NCBI RefSeq assembly: GCF_905220415.1
Contig: NC_059538.1
Location: 12,400,001-12,464,000, forward strand
Source: Colias croceus
Taxonomy: Eukaryota > Arthropoda > Insecta > Lepidoptera > Pieridae
Length of the DNA stretch: 64,000 nt
Direction of reading: 5' to 3'
Shown: in pieces, positions 43,112 through 54,151 of the stretch
Position numbering within the stretch: position 1 is the stretch's first letter
Layout: each line of letters starts with the position of its first letter
Translations under genes and position numbers: made by a program
The notes under the pieces: model-generated
The model's database searches: none
The model's input: only the letters and a program-made list of their open reading frames with translations
Told to the model about the DNA's origin: nothing

Positions 43112-43239
43112 CTGAAACTTCTCCAGGCGCGTTGAGAGTAAAATTTAAAGGTCGCGTCATGGCTATACCATCACGTGTTGTAGTAACGATTTTGGCATCT
43201 TTGAATCTTGCCAAAGAAGTTTCACTTTTGACACGTTTA
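43112..43239 (-). mobile_element. MITE-GTG copy
   Basis: Plus view: eroded left repeat TGAAACTTCTCCAGGCGCG, then TTGAGAGTAAAATTTAAAGG, CATCACGTGTTGTAGTAACG, AATCTTGCCAAAGAAGTTTC and ACTTTTGACAC. It is inverted relative to 51195-51325 and confirms that both ends carry the GTGTCA(A/G)AAGTGAAACTTC repeat. Confidence 0.75.
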
Positions 43240-44585
43240 ATCAGTAAAAATGCCCATTTTTTTTAAATTAATACTTTATGACTTCTATTAGTCATTTTAT
43301 ATTTTGATTGTCTTTTTATCTGCCCAATGATTTTGCAAAATTAATTGCAATTTTAACTTTTTATGGTTTTTACGATGTTTATCGATCGCTCAATCAGTTT
43401 TTAAAGAAATCCATACATTTAAAATTGTCTATTTCAAAGTTAGAGCTTAGTAGGTACCTAGCGGTGTATGTGAACTGATACAAAATTAAATTAAATTTCA
43501 GGTTAAACAACTACAATGAAACATGTTAAAAACTCACCGCATTGTGCGTAATTAATACTCGTTGATTTAATTTGATTTAAATCATACATTTAACGGTTAA
43601 ACAATTTATCACTTCACTAATAATATACAATGACTCTTCTCTAATATTATCATGAGTTTAACCTAGAAAGTTGAATTCTTAAATTTAATTTTTCCTAAGC
43701 TTATGAATTATTAATGTATATCTGTGAAGCTTATGAATATTAAAGCTTTTCCTAGAAATATTTCAAGTTACGAAGATATCTCTGTATTACTTTGCTACGG
43801 TGTTCGCGTAGCGCCTACAGAACGCGTAGCAGTTATGCTACGTTTGTAGCGCACACGTAGCAATGTTTATGCGCTGTTTATAATAATATGATACTCGTAA
43901 GAAAGGTGTTGTTGTTACCACCAAAGATAAATTTTTATCAAGTATATAAGGATCTACTATTAAAACTGAAAAAAGTACAAGTTGTTCGCGATAAACCATC
44001 TTTTTGAAAATGATTCAAACACATATTTATTATACACATTTATTAAAACAACAATAAAGCAAAGTGTAATAAAACACAAACCACTGTAGTAATTATAAAT
44101 ATACACCACAATTGGGGTTACTAAAAATAAAACTGCCGCGCCTAAAAACCTTCGTGTGCCAATTTCCATGGGTTTTAGGGGTCATATGAAAGTTATCCAT
44201 ATTTGTGTGTCAAGCTTACGACCTGGATAAATAACCATTAGTACTTTGTATAATCATTGTTATACTTTGTACTACAGAATTATACTACAATCAATCAAAA
44301 GTACAAGGTAACTTTTTTGTGTAAAAAGTGATTACGATCTTTTTCAATCAATGCACGATGATGATGATATTAAAGGGTGATGAATTAATAAAAAGATTAA
44401 TTTTGGAATAAATTGAATTATATTTTTTTTTCATTATATTTTATGAAATTATTTAACACAGTAGAATATTATTATAACAACTTTTGAAGAATAATAGATC
44501 AGTTCACAGTTGCTTAATATTAAAGTACCGACTAATCTTGAAATAAGAAGCTCCATTTTGTGTTTATATAAATTTTTATTCGCAA
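43240..44585. other. AT-rich spacer with a GTAGCG-rich patch
   Basis: 43795-43865 holds GTTCGCGTAGCGCCTACAG, AACGCGTAGCAG, GCTACGTTTGTAGCGC and ACACGTAGC, related in style to 40497-40551. The 69-codon minus frame at 43960-44169 looks hydrophobic but has no family motif. Confidence 0.42.
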
Positions 44586-44751
44586 CTAGCGGTCCACCCC
44601 GGCTTCGCCCGTGGTACATATTCACGTTTTCTCTACATAAGAACCATCCTCGAACTTCTAGGAATATTATAAAAAAAGAATTAACGAAATTGGTTAAGCC
44701 GTTCTCAAGTTATGCGCTTACCAACACATTTTGGGATTCATTTTTATATAT
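44586..44751 (-). mobile_element. Helitron-like element, family Hel-E
   Basis: Plus view: ACTAGCGGTCCACCCCGGC, CGCCCGTGGTACATATTCAC, TTTTCTCTACATAAGAACC, AAAAAAGAATTAACGAAATT and TTTTGGGATTCATTTTTATA. Confidence 0.78.
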
Positions 44752-45641
44752 TCGCAATAGTAATCGAATATGAAACTAAGGTGTGCATATTTGCATTGGT
44801 GTAAACAGGAAATTTGTATCCATACGAAGGCAGGCGCCTTGTGAATTATAAAAACTACATGCGAAGTTCTTAGCTTCGTGACCTCATCGAAAGAGCAATT
44901 TTGAATGCTTTAGATTTTACATCATTTATTTTGTGTACTGAAAAATATATTTTTAAGATGAAATATATGTATGAAACTATGTGTTATGGATACATTCAGA
45001 AACTATTACTAACTCTTTTAGAATTTTTATCGAGGCATGGAAAACTATATTATTACTTCGGAATAAGTAAAAAGAGGAATTATTCAATAATTGAATAAAA
45101 TAATTTGAATATTACGAAGACATGCTTATTCTAAATTATAACAGTTTAATGAAATGCGCTGTTTTTATACAAAAAAGGTATTCTCTATCTGATTGTAAAA
45201 AGTGAATTTCTACAAATATTGTGTTTGCTTACATGCATTTTTTACCTAATATGCAGATACCTACTACAAGCTTTAGAAGCTATTTTATATAAATACTTGA
45301 TGTACATGCGTGCATTCATTCACACCACTGCTCCCTCTGTTACAAAACTGACCCTTTAACTGCTAATCTATTATAAACCAAACGAACTCAACATAAGTCG
45401 ATACCAATAGAAAATGGTGGCTTGCGATTCCGGTAATCCCAGTGGATGCGGGCCTCATTATTTAACGAAGGCTTTAAATATATAGTGATATGTATGGAAT
45501 GTCGATCGGCATTTCGGCGATGCTGTTTATATATTTAAATGGTCAGAGATGGTGAAATGTTAAGGTTTGGGGATGTTTTAAGATTACGTATGTTATGTAG
45601 GTACTATAAATTGGTTGTGTATTGAAACTGAATTAAGGAAT
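44752..45641. other. AT-rich spacer
   Basis: No feature recognised. Confidence 0.42.
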
Positions 45642-45813
45642 AAAAAAGACGTGTGGCACTCGGGGACTGCCGCGGTAAAGCGATTGCATGCTATGTCTTT
45701 AAGCCACACCTCCGTGCCCGTCGGAGTGGGGAGCGTGAGGTTTTTTCGTTACGGAATTTCTGGATTCGGTCCCCGCGCTCAAGACCCGCGATAGAAGCTA
45801 TGCAATAGCTTAA
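45642..45813 (-). repeat. SR170 structured repeat, copy 4 (inverted)
   Basis: Plus view starts AAAAAAGACGTGTGGCACTC and ends ATGCAATAGCTTAA. It carries the CACGGAGG variant shared with copy 1 and a longer TTTAAGCCACACC segment. One pairing-arm change (GCAATCGC) is not compatible with pairing. It shows that the T run is part of the element and not of one insertion site. Confidence 0.77.
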
Positions 45814-46931
45814 TAATAAAATTAGTTTAAGTTACCGTTACTTCTTTTGTAAATGTGATAGCGTAATTGTTTGCCTTTCTTTCATGTAACAATGCATCTT
45901 TATGGTATGTTTTGTTTCTGAAGATGGTTGGTAGGAAGATAGGAGGCTAGGGAGTGATAAAATCTACTACTTTTTATTTATTTTTTGAAACTAATAAAGA
46001 AATTTTTCATTTTTCATTTTCACTTTATATCACGGTATGATTTGCATGAAAATTTTCGCATGCGGAAAACTAGTGTATTAAAGTTGTTATACAATTATTG
46101 TAAAGAAAAAATTTAGCAGAGATATCTCTATCAGTTTTACTATGACCTGTAGTTAACAATAATCTTCCTCTTTACTAATCTTGTTCATTACCAATCTAAT
46201 TGAATCCCAAACGAAGTCAGTATAAACCAATACCAAGACAGCCATTAGAGCTAAGTGTGTTCTGCAATTCGCTGACGTCACTTAAATTCGAGGCCGGCTA
46301 AAAGGTTGCGGTTATCTTCAAGAGAAATATAAGTATACACTAATATAGTCTATAGATCATTTTAAAAGGTGTTTTAATTTGTAAATGTTGATGAGGTGGT
46401 CTAGTGAAGTGAGTATGAATAATGTGGCTTATGGTTTCATAAAAAAAAAAACATTATATCGACAATTTGCCTTTTCGACATATGACTACCACGAAGGCTT
46501 GCAAAAATATTACCAATATTTATTTTTCATTACAGATTATAACAACAAAGAAGGGTTCGAATTTCATGTTTATACCATTTTCTATTCGTCTATCTGCTTA
46601 ATATGTCCGAGTTTGAGGAACTGTTTTTGAAGTAATACTTTTTTATCGGGATTGGAAAAAAATGTATCATTTTTTCATTACGCGTGACATTTTTTCGTTA
46701 CGCGCCATCTTTTTCTTAAACCTACCACGCATGATTCGACACGTATTTCTGTAAAGTTGCATAAAGTAAATTATTTTTTGAAAAATAAGGTCATAGAAGA
46801 AGTTTCACTTGTTTCTTGTGTACACTAGTACACGCACACATCTTAATACATAGAAGGTCACACACACGATAATATGATTTTTACTTTTAAGCTATGTTCA
46901 ATCAAGACAGAGGAATTAATATTCTCGAAAA
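45814..46931. other. AT-rich spacer
   Basis: An 81-codon plus frame at 46385-46630 has no recognised motif. GAAGAAGTTTCACTTGTTTC near 46797 may be a MITE-GTG end scrap. Confidence 0.4.
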
Positions 46932-47102
46932 TCTGTACTTATATTATAAAGCTGAAGAGTTTGTTTGTTTGAACGCGCTAATCTCGGGAAATACTGGTCC
47001 GATTTGAAAAATTCTTTCGGTCATTTTATAGGCTTTATTATATCATCACGCTACGGCCAACAGGAGTGGAGCCACGGGGGTGAAACCGCGCGGAGCAGCT
47101 AG
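46932..47102 (+). mobile_element. Helitron-like element, family Hel-A
   Basis: A|TCTGTACTTATATTATAAAG, GGGAAATACTGGTCCGATTT, an internal deletion of the GTTAGATAGCCC block, then GGGGGTGAAACCGCGCGGAG and CAGCTAG|T. Confidence 0.8.
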
Positions 47103-47596
47103 TATATTATAAATGGTTACATAACTAGTGCTACTTAATTCGATTCCACATTTTGGTATCACATTTAGTTGGAGTGAGATATTTTCTACGTTAGATATGA
47201 GCTTTATTAAAAAATGTAATATATTCGTGTTCCCATATGTAGATGCGACTTTTGAACATAATGTAACAAAAATCATATTCTACGTAATGAAATCAAACAC
47301 GAATTGTCTGAAAGTTTCAAAAGGAAATCTTCATCGTTGTTTACATTTGTTTGTATGTTTGTCTTTGTTAGAAAGTTACATTATTACGTGCGACTTCATA
47401 ATGAGGTCACGTTGAAAAGCAATTGTCACGTTATGCATTAATTAGATACAATATTATATATGTATATGTACAATATATTACATAATATGTATTGTTAATA
47501 TATAAGATCATGATTGCGGAATAGATCAATGGACAATGTTATGAAATAGAATACATAAAATATCCTTCAAAACGTTGTTTGGATCATGTTTAAAAA
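47103..47596. other. AT-rich spacer
   Basis: Small frames on both strands (76-95 codons) overlap each other, and none carries a motif. Confidence 0.42.
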
Positions 47597-47780
47597 TCCC
47601 TACTAATATTATAAATGCGAAAGTAACTGTCTGTCTGTTTGTCTGTAACGCTTTCCCGCTTAAACCTCTCAACCGATTTTGATGAAATTTGGCACAGAAA
47701 ATCTTAAGACCCTGAGAGGAGATAGGCTAGCTTTTATTGGGAAAAAACACCACGCGGGTGAAGTCGCGGGCGGAAGCTAA
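47597..47780 (+). mobile_element. Helitron-like element, family Hel-I
   Basis: A|TCCCTACTAATATTATAAAT, CGCTTTCCCGCTTAAACC, GATGAAATTTGGCACAG, CACGCGGGTGAAGTCGCGGG and a terminal GGAAGCTAA. CTAA still fits the CTRR rule, though mutation of CTAG is just as likely. Confidence 0.78.
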
Positions 47781-48168
47781 GTCTAAGTAAATAGTAATGA
47801 AAATATCATTTATAACCAACCCATTTATTACAATATAAAAACATTCATCTCTTCACAATTTTTACTGCAATACTTCTATCATTAACTTTGTAAACCCCTT
47901 TTTATTAAAACAAATAGACTACAGTCACTTACATTTCCATACGACACACGTAATGAAGTCAATAAACAAAACCAAAATACAAATTATACTGAACATAATT
48001 AAACTCAAAAGCAAAGAGCGAAATACGCGAATAGAGAACACACTTGTATTCCAAAGAAAATCCTTTGAAAGGCTCGAATGTGAGCGCTTCTCAGTGAATA
48101 TATTTGAAACAGAATGTACTAGAACATGCAAATTGCATAACTTCTTTGTTAAACGTTGAACGTGCATA
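47781..48168. other. AT-rich spacer
   Basis: Overlapping frames of 68 and 80 codons on opposite strands, neither with a motif. Confidence 0.42.
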
Positions 48169-48325
48169 TCTATACTAATATTATAAAGCTGAAGAGTTTG
48201 TTTGTTTGTTTGAACGCGGTAATCTCAGGAACTACTGGTCCGATTTGAAAAATTCTTTCACATCATCATCACGCTAAGACCAACAGGACCGGGGCCATGC
48301 GGTTGAAACCGAGGAGTGCAGCTAT
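48169..48325 (+). mobile_element. Helitron-like element, family Hel-A (shortened)
   Basis: A|TCTATACTAATATTATAAAG start. About 45 bp of the centre are missing (CATCATCATCACG directly after ATTCTTTCA), and the end GCAGCTA lacks the final G. Confidence 0.75.
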
Positions 48326-49094
48326 AAATAATGAAACTAGATCACATTCGTCAAATTGGAAACATGTAAAGTTTATTTATTTGTGTTATTTTGTTACACT
48401 GTATTTTACTTGCATAAAAGAAAAGAAAAATAATACAAGAATGATGTAACACAGTTGGCGGCCTTATACTTAAACAGAGGTCTCTGCTAGGAAACCATTG
48501 AGAAAAGGTAAAAAGCGAAATTTGTATTATGAAAGCTCTTAAATTTTTAGGTTGATCTGATGAAATTTAAAAAAAAAGTTTAGTAAGTAATGCTTACTTA
48601 TTTTATTTATAAGTAGCCTGGGGCACATCTTTTAATAATAATAAACTGCCTATATTATTATTGTGAAAATATACCAGTCGTTTTGGACATTCGACAGTAC
48701 AAACAAACAGAAAGACAGACGTAATAATAATTGCTTTGTTCACAATATTCTACACTTATTATTATTATTGCTTTGTGAATTGTAGCGTACAGTTTCATTA
48801 TACATTTAATAAGTATTGTTTTGACGTTACAAACAGACATTTCAATTTTATATATATATATATATATTTGTATAGATAGAAATCCTTTAACACCGTTCCC
48901 AGGTGTTGTATGGTTTCTGTTACACCTGGGATTTTGAATGAAAACGTCGGCTTAAATAGTATTATAGTAAGGTATTTAATATTTGTATTTATTTTTGTAA
49001 ATAATACATTTAAAAGTATATAATATGATTCAATTAATGGTAAAGTATTTAATGTAATTATATTTTTGTAAGTAATATAATATTTATAATACTA
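48326..49094. other. AT-rich spacer with (TA)n and a short hairpin
   Basis: (TA)n at 48850-48867. CCCAGGTGT (48898-48906) and ACACCTGGG (48922-48930) form a perfect 9-bp GC-rich stem with a 15-base loop. No gene. Confidence 0.45.
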
Positions 49095-49261
49095 CTAGCG
49101 GCCTGCCCCGGCTTCGCCCGTGGTACATGTTTACGTTTTCTCTACATAAGAACCATTCTCGTACTTCAAGGAATATAATAAAAAAAGAATTATCGAAATC
49201 GGTTGAGCCGTTCTCGAGTTATGCGCTTACCAACACATTTTGCGATTCATTTTTATAATAT
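49095..49261 (-). mobile_element. Helitron-like element, family Hel-E, first of a tandem pair
   Basis: Plus view: ACTAGCGGCCTGCCCCGGC through ACACATTTTGCGATTCATTT and TTATAATA. The next copy's CTAG follows after two bases. Confidence 0.8.
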
Positions 49262-49262
49262 A

Positions 49263-49431
49263 CTAGCGGTCCGCCCCGGCTTCGCCCGTGGTACATATTA
49301 ACGTTTTCTCTACATAAGAACCATCCTCGTACTTCAAGGAATATAATAAAAAAAGAATTATCGAAATCGGTTCAGCCGTTCTCGAGTTATGGAATTACAA
49401 CGAAAAGTGGCATTGATTTTTATATATTAGA
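49263..49431 (-). mobile_element. Helitron-like element, family Hel-E, second of a tandem pair
   Basis: Plus view: ACTAGCGGTCCGCCCCGGC, CATCCTCGTACTTCAAGG, CGGTTCAGCCGTTCTCGAG, then a variant ending GGAATTACAACGAAAAGTGG and TATATATTAGA|T. It has the same orientation as its neighbour but a different far end, so this is two insertions or a tandem replication product, not a simple duplication. Confidence 0.8.
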
Positions 49432-49818
49432 TAAAGATATTACTTACATAATTTATGGAAATGTTTTGGTGTCATTAATTAAATGAAACATAAATCTCTA
49501 CATAAATACAAGGTGGATCGTCTTATCTTACGTATTTTAGAGTCTATACATAACTTTACAAGAAGAAGCATTTATTTACATTAATTAAAATAATATTAAG
49601 TTTCAACATATTTTAATAATAGTATAAGGCATCTTATTTCCATTTTAAATGCAAATAAAATTCACAGTCTTAAAACACTGTATTGAAATTTAAATCAATA
49701 AAGCCATTACAATAACCAGTTAAACATTTTTCTTCCATTCCAATTGAAGATGAAATTTTATACAACTGCTAACACGTTTCAGAAACTACGGAACATAAGT
49801 CAATAAAATTATATTATA
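49432..49818. other. AT-rich spacer
   Basis: No feature recognised. Confidence 0.42.
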
Positions 49819-49994
49819 CTAGCTGTGCTCCGTGGTTTTACCAGCATTGCTCCGCTCCTATTGGTCTTAGCGTGATGATATATAGTTTATAGCATTCCTC
49901 GATAAATGGGTTATCTAACACCGCAATAATCGGACCTGTAGTTCCTGAGATTAGCGCGTTCAAAGAAACAAACTCTGCATAATATTAGTATAGA
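49819..49994 (-). mobile_element. Helitron-like element, family Hel-A
   Basis: Plus view: ACTAGCTGTGCTCCGTGG, TTACCAGCATTGCTCCGC, GGTCTTAGCGTGATGATAT, TGAGATTAGCGCGTTCAAAG, AATATTAGTATAGA|T. Confidence 0.8.
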
Positions 49995-50308
49995 TTATTT
50001 CCGTAGAAAGTTTCTCTGTTGAGAAGGCATTAGAGGCATTCAATGGCCTACAATCCTTATTCTTAGCTAAGCGTTCACATTGAGTGTATTAAATTTGCTT
50101 TCTTAAATATGTATGGATGAATATATTTATTGTATTTACATAATGTAGCTTCCAATTATACGATCTGTATGGAAATGTGTCTCAAATATATATTCGGTGT
50201 ATACTTTACGTTCGTATTGTTACTTTTTGGTGGAACTGTAGGTATTTTAAGTTGAAATAAATTGCGGAAATATAAGAAAGGATCCTCTATGTATTATTTA
50301 ATTGAAGA
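49995..50308. other. AT-rich spacer
   Basis: No feature recognised. Confidence 0.42.
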
Positions 50309-50663
50309 CTAGCTTTTCGCCCGCAGCTTCATCCGCGTACTCAAAGGAAAACTGCATAGTTCCCGTTTCCGTGTGTTTTTTGGTGTAAAAACTTAGGTGT
50401 TAATCAAAGTATCGAAGACAGACTCTATAAGTTTGCCTCTATAAGTGTGTCTCTATCGTGGTTGCCTGGCAGAGATCACTGCATAGTGATAAGGCCGCCC
50501 TTTGTGCTTTTTAATCTTATTTTTTGTGACCTTTATGTATATTTTGTTTCTTGCACAATAAAGTGTTAAATAAATAAGTGTTCCAAATTTCATGAAAATC
50601 GGTTCAGCAGTTTTAGCGAGAAGTGACAAACAAACACACAAACTTTCGCTTTTATAATATTAA
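50309..50663 (-). mobile_element. Helitron-like element, family Hel-C, interrupted by a LINE-4 tail
   Basis: Plus view: ACTAGCTTTTCGCCCGCAGC, GCATAGTTCCCGTTTCC, then a 125-bp insert, then CCAAATTTCATGAAAATCGG, CAAACTTTCGCTTTTATAAT. The split occurs at ATAAGTGT, duplicated on both sides of the insert. Confidence 0.78.
50449..50573 (+). mobile_element. LINE-4 type 3' tail with 8-bp target duplication
   Basis: GTGGTTGCCTGGCAGAGATC, ACTGCATAGTGATAAGGCCG, CCCTTTGTGC, then TTGCACAATAAAGTGTTAAA. ATAAGTGT precedes (50441-50448) and follows (50574-50581). Severe 5' truncation with a target duplication is the normal outcome of target-primed reverse transcription. Confidence 0.8.
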
Positions 50664-51194
50664 ACTTAAATAGATAACAAATCCCTCTCAATTGATAACC
50701 GCATATCCAACATTGGGCTTACAACACCAATATGATCAATACAACATTACGCCTCAATAACACAGGATTTACTTAATTAAATCTTACGCTAAATCACAGT
50801 TAATTGTCGGTAATAATGTGCGAAGCGTGAATTAATTTAAATTCGCCTTTGAAGAGAAATTAGCCGGTGTTTGATGTGTTTTTGCTTGAAGATTGCAGCG
50901 CTGTCTGTGAAACAAAATAGATTGAACTGTTATATTCGTACACATTTAAACTAAGTATTCTAACATTCCAGCATTAATTGAAAAGGTATTGTTTGATCTT
51001 ACATTAACAAGTACTTTTATTATAATGTTAAATGTACTACCTACTTGGGGATTAAACAAAACTAAATTATGGCTATGGCTCCCAAAATAATGCTACTGGT
51101 CGAAGAAATATGACGCGAAATCGAAATCAGTTGAGCAGTTTTTGAGTAACGTTACTAATAGAAATACAAAACAGAGCGTATGTGCTGAGCACAC
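50664..51194. other. AT-rich spacer
   Basis: No feature recognised. Confidence 0.42.
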
Positions 51195-51325
51195 GTGTCA
51201 GAAGTGAAACTTCTTTAGCAAGATTCGAAGATACCGAAATCATCACCTTAATCCATGATGTGACGGTATTACCATGACGCGACTTTGAAATTTTACTCTC
51301 AACGCGCCTGAGGAAGTTTCACTTG
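51195..51325 (+). mobile_element. MITE-GTG copy (best preserved)
   Basis: 131 bp: GTGTCAGAAGTGAAACTTC, TTTAGCAAGATTCGAAGAT, GATGTGACGGTATTACCATG, GACTTTGAAATTTTACTCTC, AACGCGCCTGAGGAAG and TTTCACTTGA. Terminal inverted repeats of about 19 bp are visible. No coding capacity and no confident target duplication. Confidence 0.78.
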
Positions 51326-51455
51326 ATAATCACATTTATATAATATTAGTGTAGAACAGTAAAAAGTCAGGTTCGAATTTTTTTTCTAAAGTGCAGCTTC
51401 TTTCTGTTAGATTAAGTCAATTTTTCGCTCATTCTATTGCTTGCTTGTAACAAAA

Positions 51456-51585
51456 TCCATACTTAATATTATAAATGCGAAAGTAACTCTGTCTGTCTAT
51501 CTGTTACTCAATCACGCCTTAACTACGAAACCAATTTGCATGAAATTTGGTATATAGATATTTTGATAGGCTACTTATTACCCCG

Positions 51586-51673
<88 letters not shown>

Positions 51674-51763
51674 GGATAGGTTTTATCCCGGAAATCCCAC
51701 GGTAACGGGAACTATGCGGGATTTTCTTTGACTGCGCGGGTGAAGCCGGGGGTGGAAAGCTAG
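51456..51763 (+). mobile_element. Helitron-like element, family Hel-B, expanded by (TA)n
   Basis: A|TCCATACTTAATATTATAAA start, CTCTGTCTGTCTATCTG, ACCCCGGGACATATATATAT into an 81-bp TA array, then GGTTTTATCCCGGAAATCCC, GCGCGGGTGAAGCCGGGGG and TGGAAAGCTAG|T. It is otherwise the same as 9879-10100. Confidence 0.85.
51591..51671. repeat. (TA)n microsatellite inside Hel-B
   Basis: About 40 TA units replace the short ACATAGGATAGG joint found in other Hel-B copies. Confidence 0.9.
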
Positions 51764-52711
51764 TATTAAATAATCGAAACCCTTAACCAAGTATAAACAA
51801 AACAATAAGAAAGAAAACTCAATCCAATCTTGACTACACTCAAATATGTTCAAAAAACAATATCATATACCAAAACAACGAGTGGTCCCGAACAAACAAA
51901 ATTTCCGACTCCCTTTATATTCAATTTGTTTGTATGTTTTTTAATCTTGAATAATTTATTTGCAAATAACTTTATTGTTTGTGGGCATGACTTGGGAAAT
52001 ATGTTTGGAGAGGACACTTCAAAAGCAAAATTTGTCGTATTATTTTGAAACGATGCTGGAATATTTAATCATATTATTATCTATTTTTTTTTTCTCTTTT
52101 CGGAATTTAAGCCAAGCCTTTTCGGAGAATGGTTTGAACAAACAAACAGACGAAGGGAAAATGGTTTTTAATTTTAATTTCATTTTTATCTCACCTATAC
52201 TAAGTATAATCTCATATAACCCTACACACAACAAAGCTCATTTCACGAATATTTTTTTAAAATAAAACACGCCACTTTAATACATCTTCTCTACATTACG
52301 TCACACAAGCATACTCTTTCCCGCAGTCGGTTAAGCCAAACACTAACAATTAGTCATCATTGTGACCTTACGAAGGGGTAAGCATTATAAATGATCTCTA
52401 TAAGCGTGACAGTGTAAAAGCCTACAAAATGGCTGCAAAGATTATCGATTCGCTTACCGGTAAAGGTTCATCGGAATAAGGTTAGAATTTATTTATGATA
52501 AAGGTATTTTAAAGCAATTTGTTGGTATAATCTGCATCGTAGCTTCGAACGGTTGAATGTATTTTAACATGCTTCTGTAAAATGTAGGCTTTCATTCGCT
52601 CTTATTGCATTATTGCTAAATTAATATTGTTAATATCATAATACAAGGATAGTGTATGTCTTTGGCACATTTCAGAGAAATAAAAATTTAGATACAAATT
52701 ATATACTTCAA
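51764..52711. other. Spacer without recognised gene
   Basis: Overlapping frames at 51830-52265 (72 and 101 codons) and their antisense show no known motif. The patch at 52300-52500 (TTTCCCGCAGTCGG, TTCGCTTACCGGTAAAGG) is not repeated here. Confidence 0.4.
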
Positions 52712-52907
52712 CTAGCTGCTCCGCGCGGCTTCACCCCCGTGGCTCCACTCCTGTTCGTCATAGCGTGATGATATTATATAGCTATAACTTTCCTCGATAA
52801 ATGGGCTATCTAACACCGAAATAATTTTTCAAATCGGACCAGTAGTTTCCGAGATTAGCGCGTACAAACAATCAAACAAACAAACTCACCAGCTTTATTA
52901 TAGTAAA
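52712..52907 (-). mobile_element. Helitron-like element, family Hel-A
   Basis: Plus view: ACTAGCTGCTCCGCGCGGC, CACCCCCGTGGCTCCACTCC, CCGAGATTAGCGCGTAC, ending AGCTTTATTATAGTAA directly against the next element's CTAG. Confidence 0.8.
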
Positions 52908-53076
52908 CTAGCAGTCCGCCCCGGCTTCGCCCGTGGTTCATATTTACGTTTTCTCTACATAAAAATCATCCTCGTACTTCAAGGAATATAATAAAAAAAT
53001 AATTAACGAAATCGGTTCAGCCGTTCTCAAGTTATACGCATACAACACATTTTGGGATTCATTTTTATATTATAGA
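52908..53076 (-). mobile_element. Helitron-like element, family Hel-E, abutting Hel-A
   Basis: Plus view: ACTAGCAGTCCGCCCCGGC, GTGGTTCATATTTACGTTTT, ATTAACGAAATCGGTTCAGC, TTGGGATTCATTTTTATATT and ATAGA|T. Confidence 0.8.
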
Positions 53077-53098
53077 TATATACTTCAATTATTAAGCT

Positions 53099-53277
53099 TA
53101 AAGCCTTGTTTCCACTTGAGCATGCTCAGGCGAATGAGCGGCTCATTTGGCCGAGCTGCTCAAGTGGAGACGCCTGAGCATGCTCGGGCCGCGCGTGCTC
53201 AGGCGTCTCCACTTGAGCGGCTCGGCCAAATGAGCCGCTTATTCGCCTGAGCATGCTCAAGTGGAAACAAGGCTTTA
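53099..53277. mobile_element. Near-perfect 179-bp palindrome (foldback MITE)
   Basis: The outer AAGCCTTGTTTCCACTTGAG is matched inverted by CTCAAGTGGAAACAAGGCTT. The arms pair for about 82 bp with only two mismatches, both of which become G-U pairs in an RNA. The arms contain smaller palindromes (GAGCATGCTC, GAGCGGCTC). The interior is GC-rich against an AT-rich background. Target duplication is unclear because the flanks (TTA at the left, TAG at the right) do not match. The TTTCCAC outer motif resembles the 54152-54952 element. Confidence 0.85.
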
Positions 53278-54151
53278 GGTAATATTATATTTTATACATA
53301 ATAATCTCCACGCTGTAATTACGCACTAATCTGATATAATTAACATGGTATAAAATTTCATTAACCAATCTGCGATATTTTGGCACCAAGATATCTAATG
53401 TTCTATTCAATTAGTCTCAATCAATATCAATGTATTGGGTATCTTATGCATTAAATAATAAGTCCTAGAATCGCGTAGAAGCTATCTGCCAATATGGCCA
53501 ATATTCTACGCACATACATTTTACTATCGAAGAGAGAATCAATCACAATATACGCTAAATTGGATATATTACCACCATAAGACCACCATATATATACTGA
53601 TTGGATTAGTCCAGCTCATAAAACATTCGGAATGAATATGAAATTGAAAGGAGGCTTGGAGCTTTGGTTTCGATAAGATTTTCGGATTATATAGGGTAAT
53701 GTTTGTAATAATTGGATATTGAATTATTTAGTAGTTACTTCGTTTTGACATGAATTTTCACTGTTTCTGATTTGAAATTAAGTGACAATGATGACGTTAT
53801 TATTAGATGGTGAAAATGAGCGTAGGTAGACTAAATATTTTGCTTTCTGCGCGACCTGTCTTAGGAACTATCTCAAAAATATTATAAAGTTCTCATTAGA
53901 ATTAGGGTCAATATATCAGACGCATTTATTGTTTCTATCTGCAAATTTGTTTTATGTAGGAAGATAGGTATATTTCCTTTCTGCGTATATGTAAAGACCT
54001 TTCTGTATTAAATTTTTGCTTAAACTTTCTAATACTATCGCAATACACAGATATTTGAAAAAGTTAAATCATGCCATAAGCTGACCTCCATTTGGTCCCC
54101 AAAGAAACTTAATAACTACTTCATTAAAGCACAAAAAGTACGAAAGACTTA
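53278..54151. other. AT-rich spacer
   Basis: No feature recognised. Confidence 0.42.
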
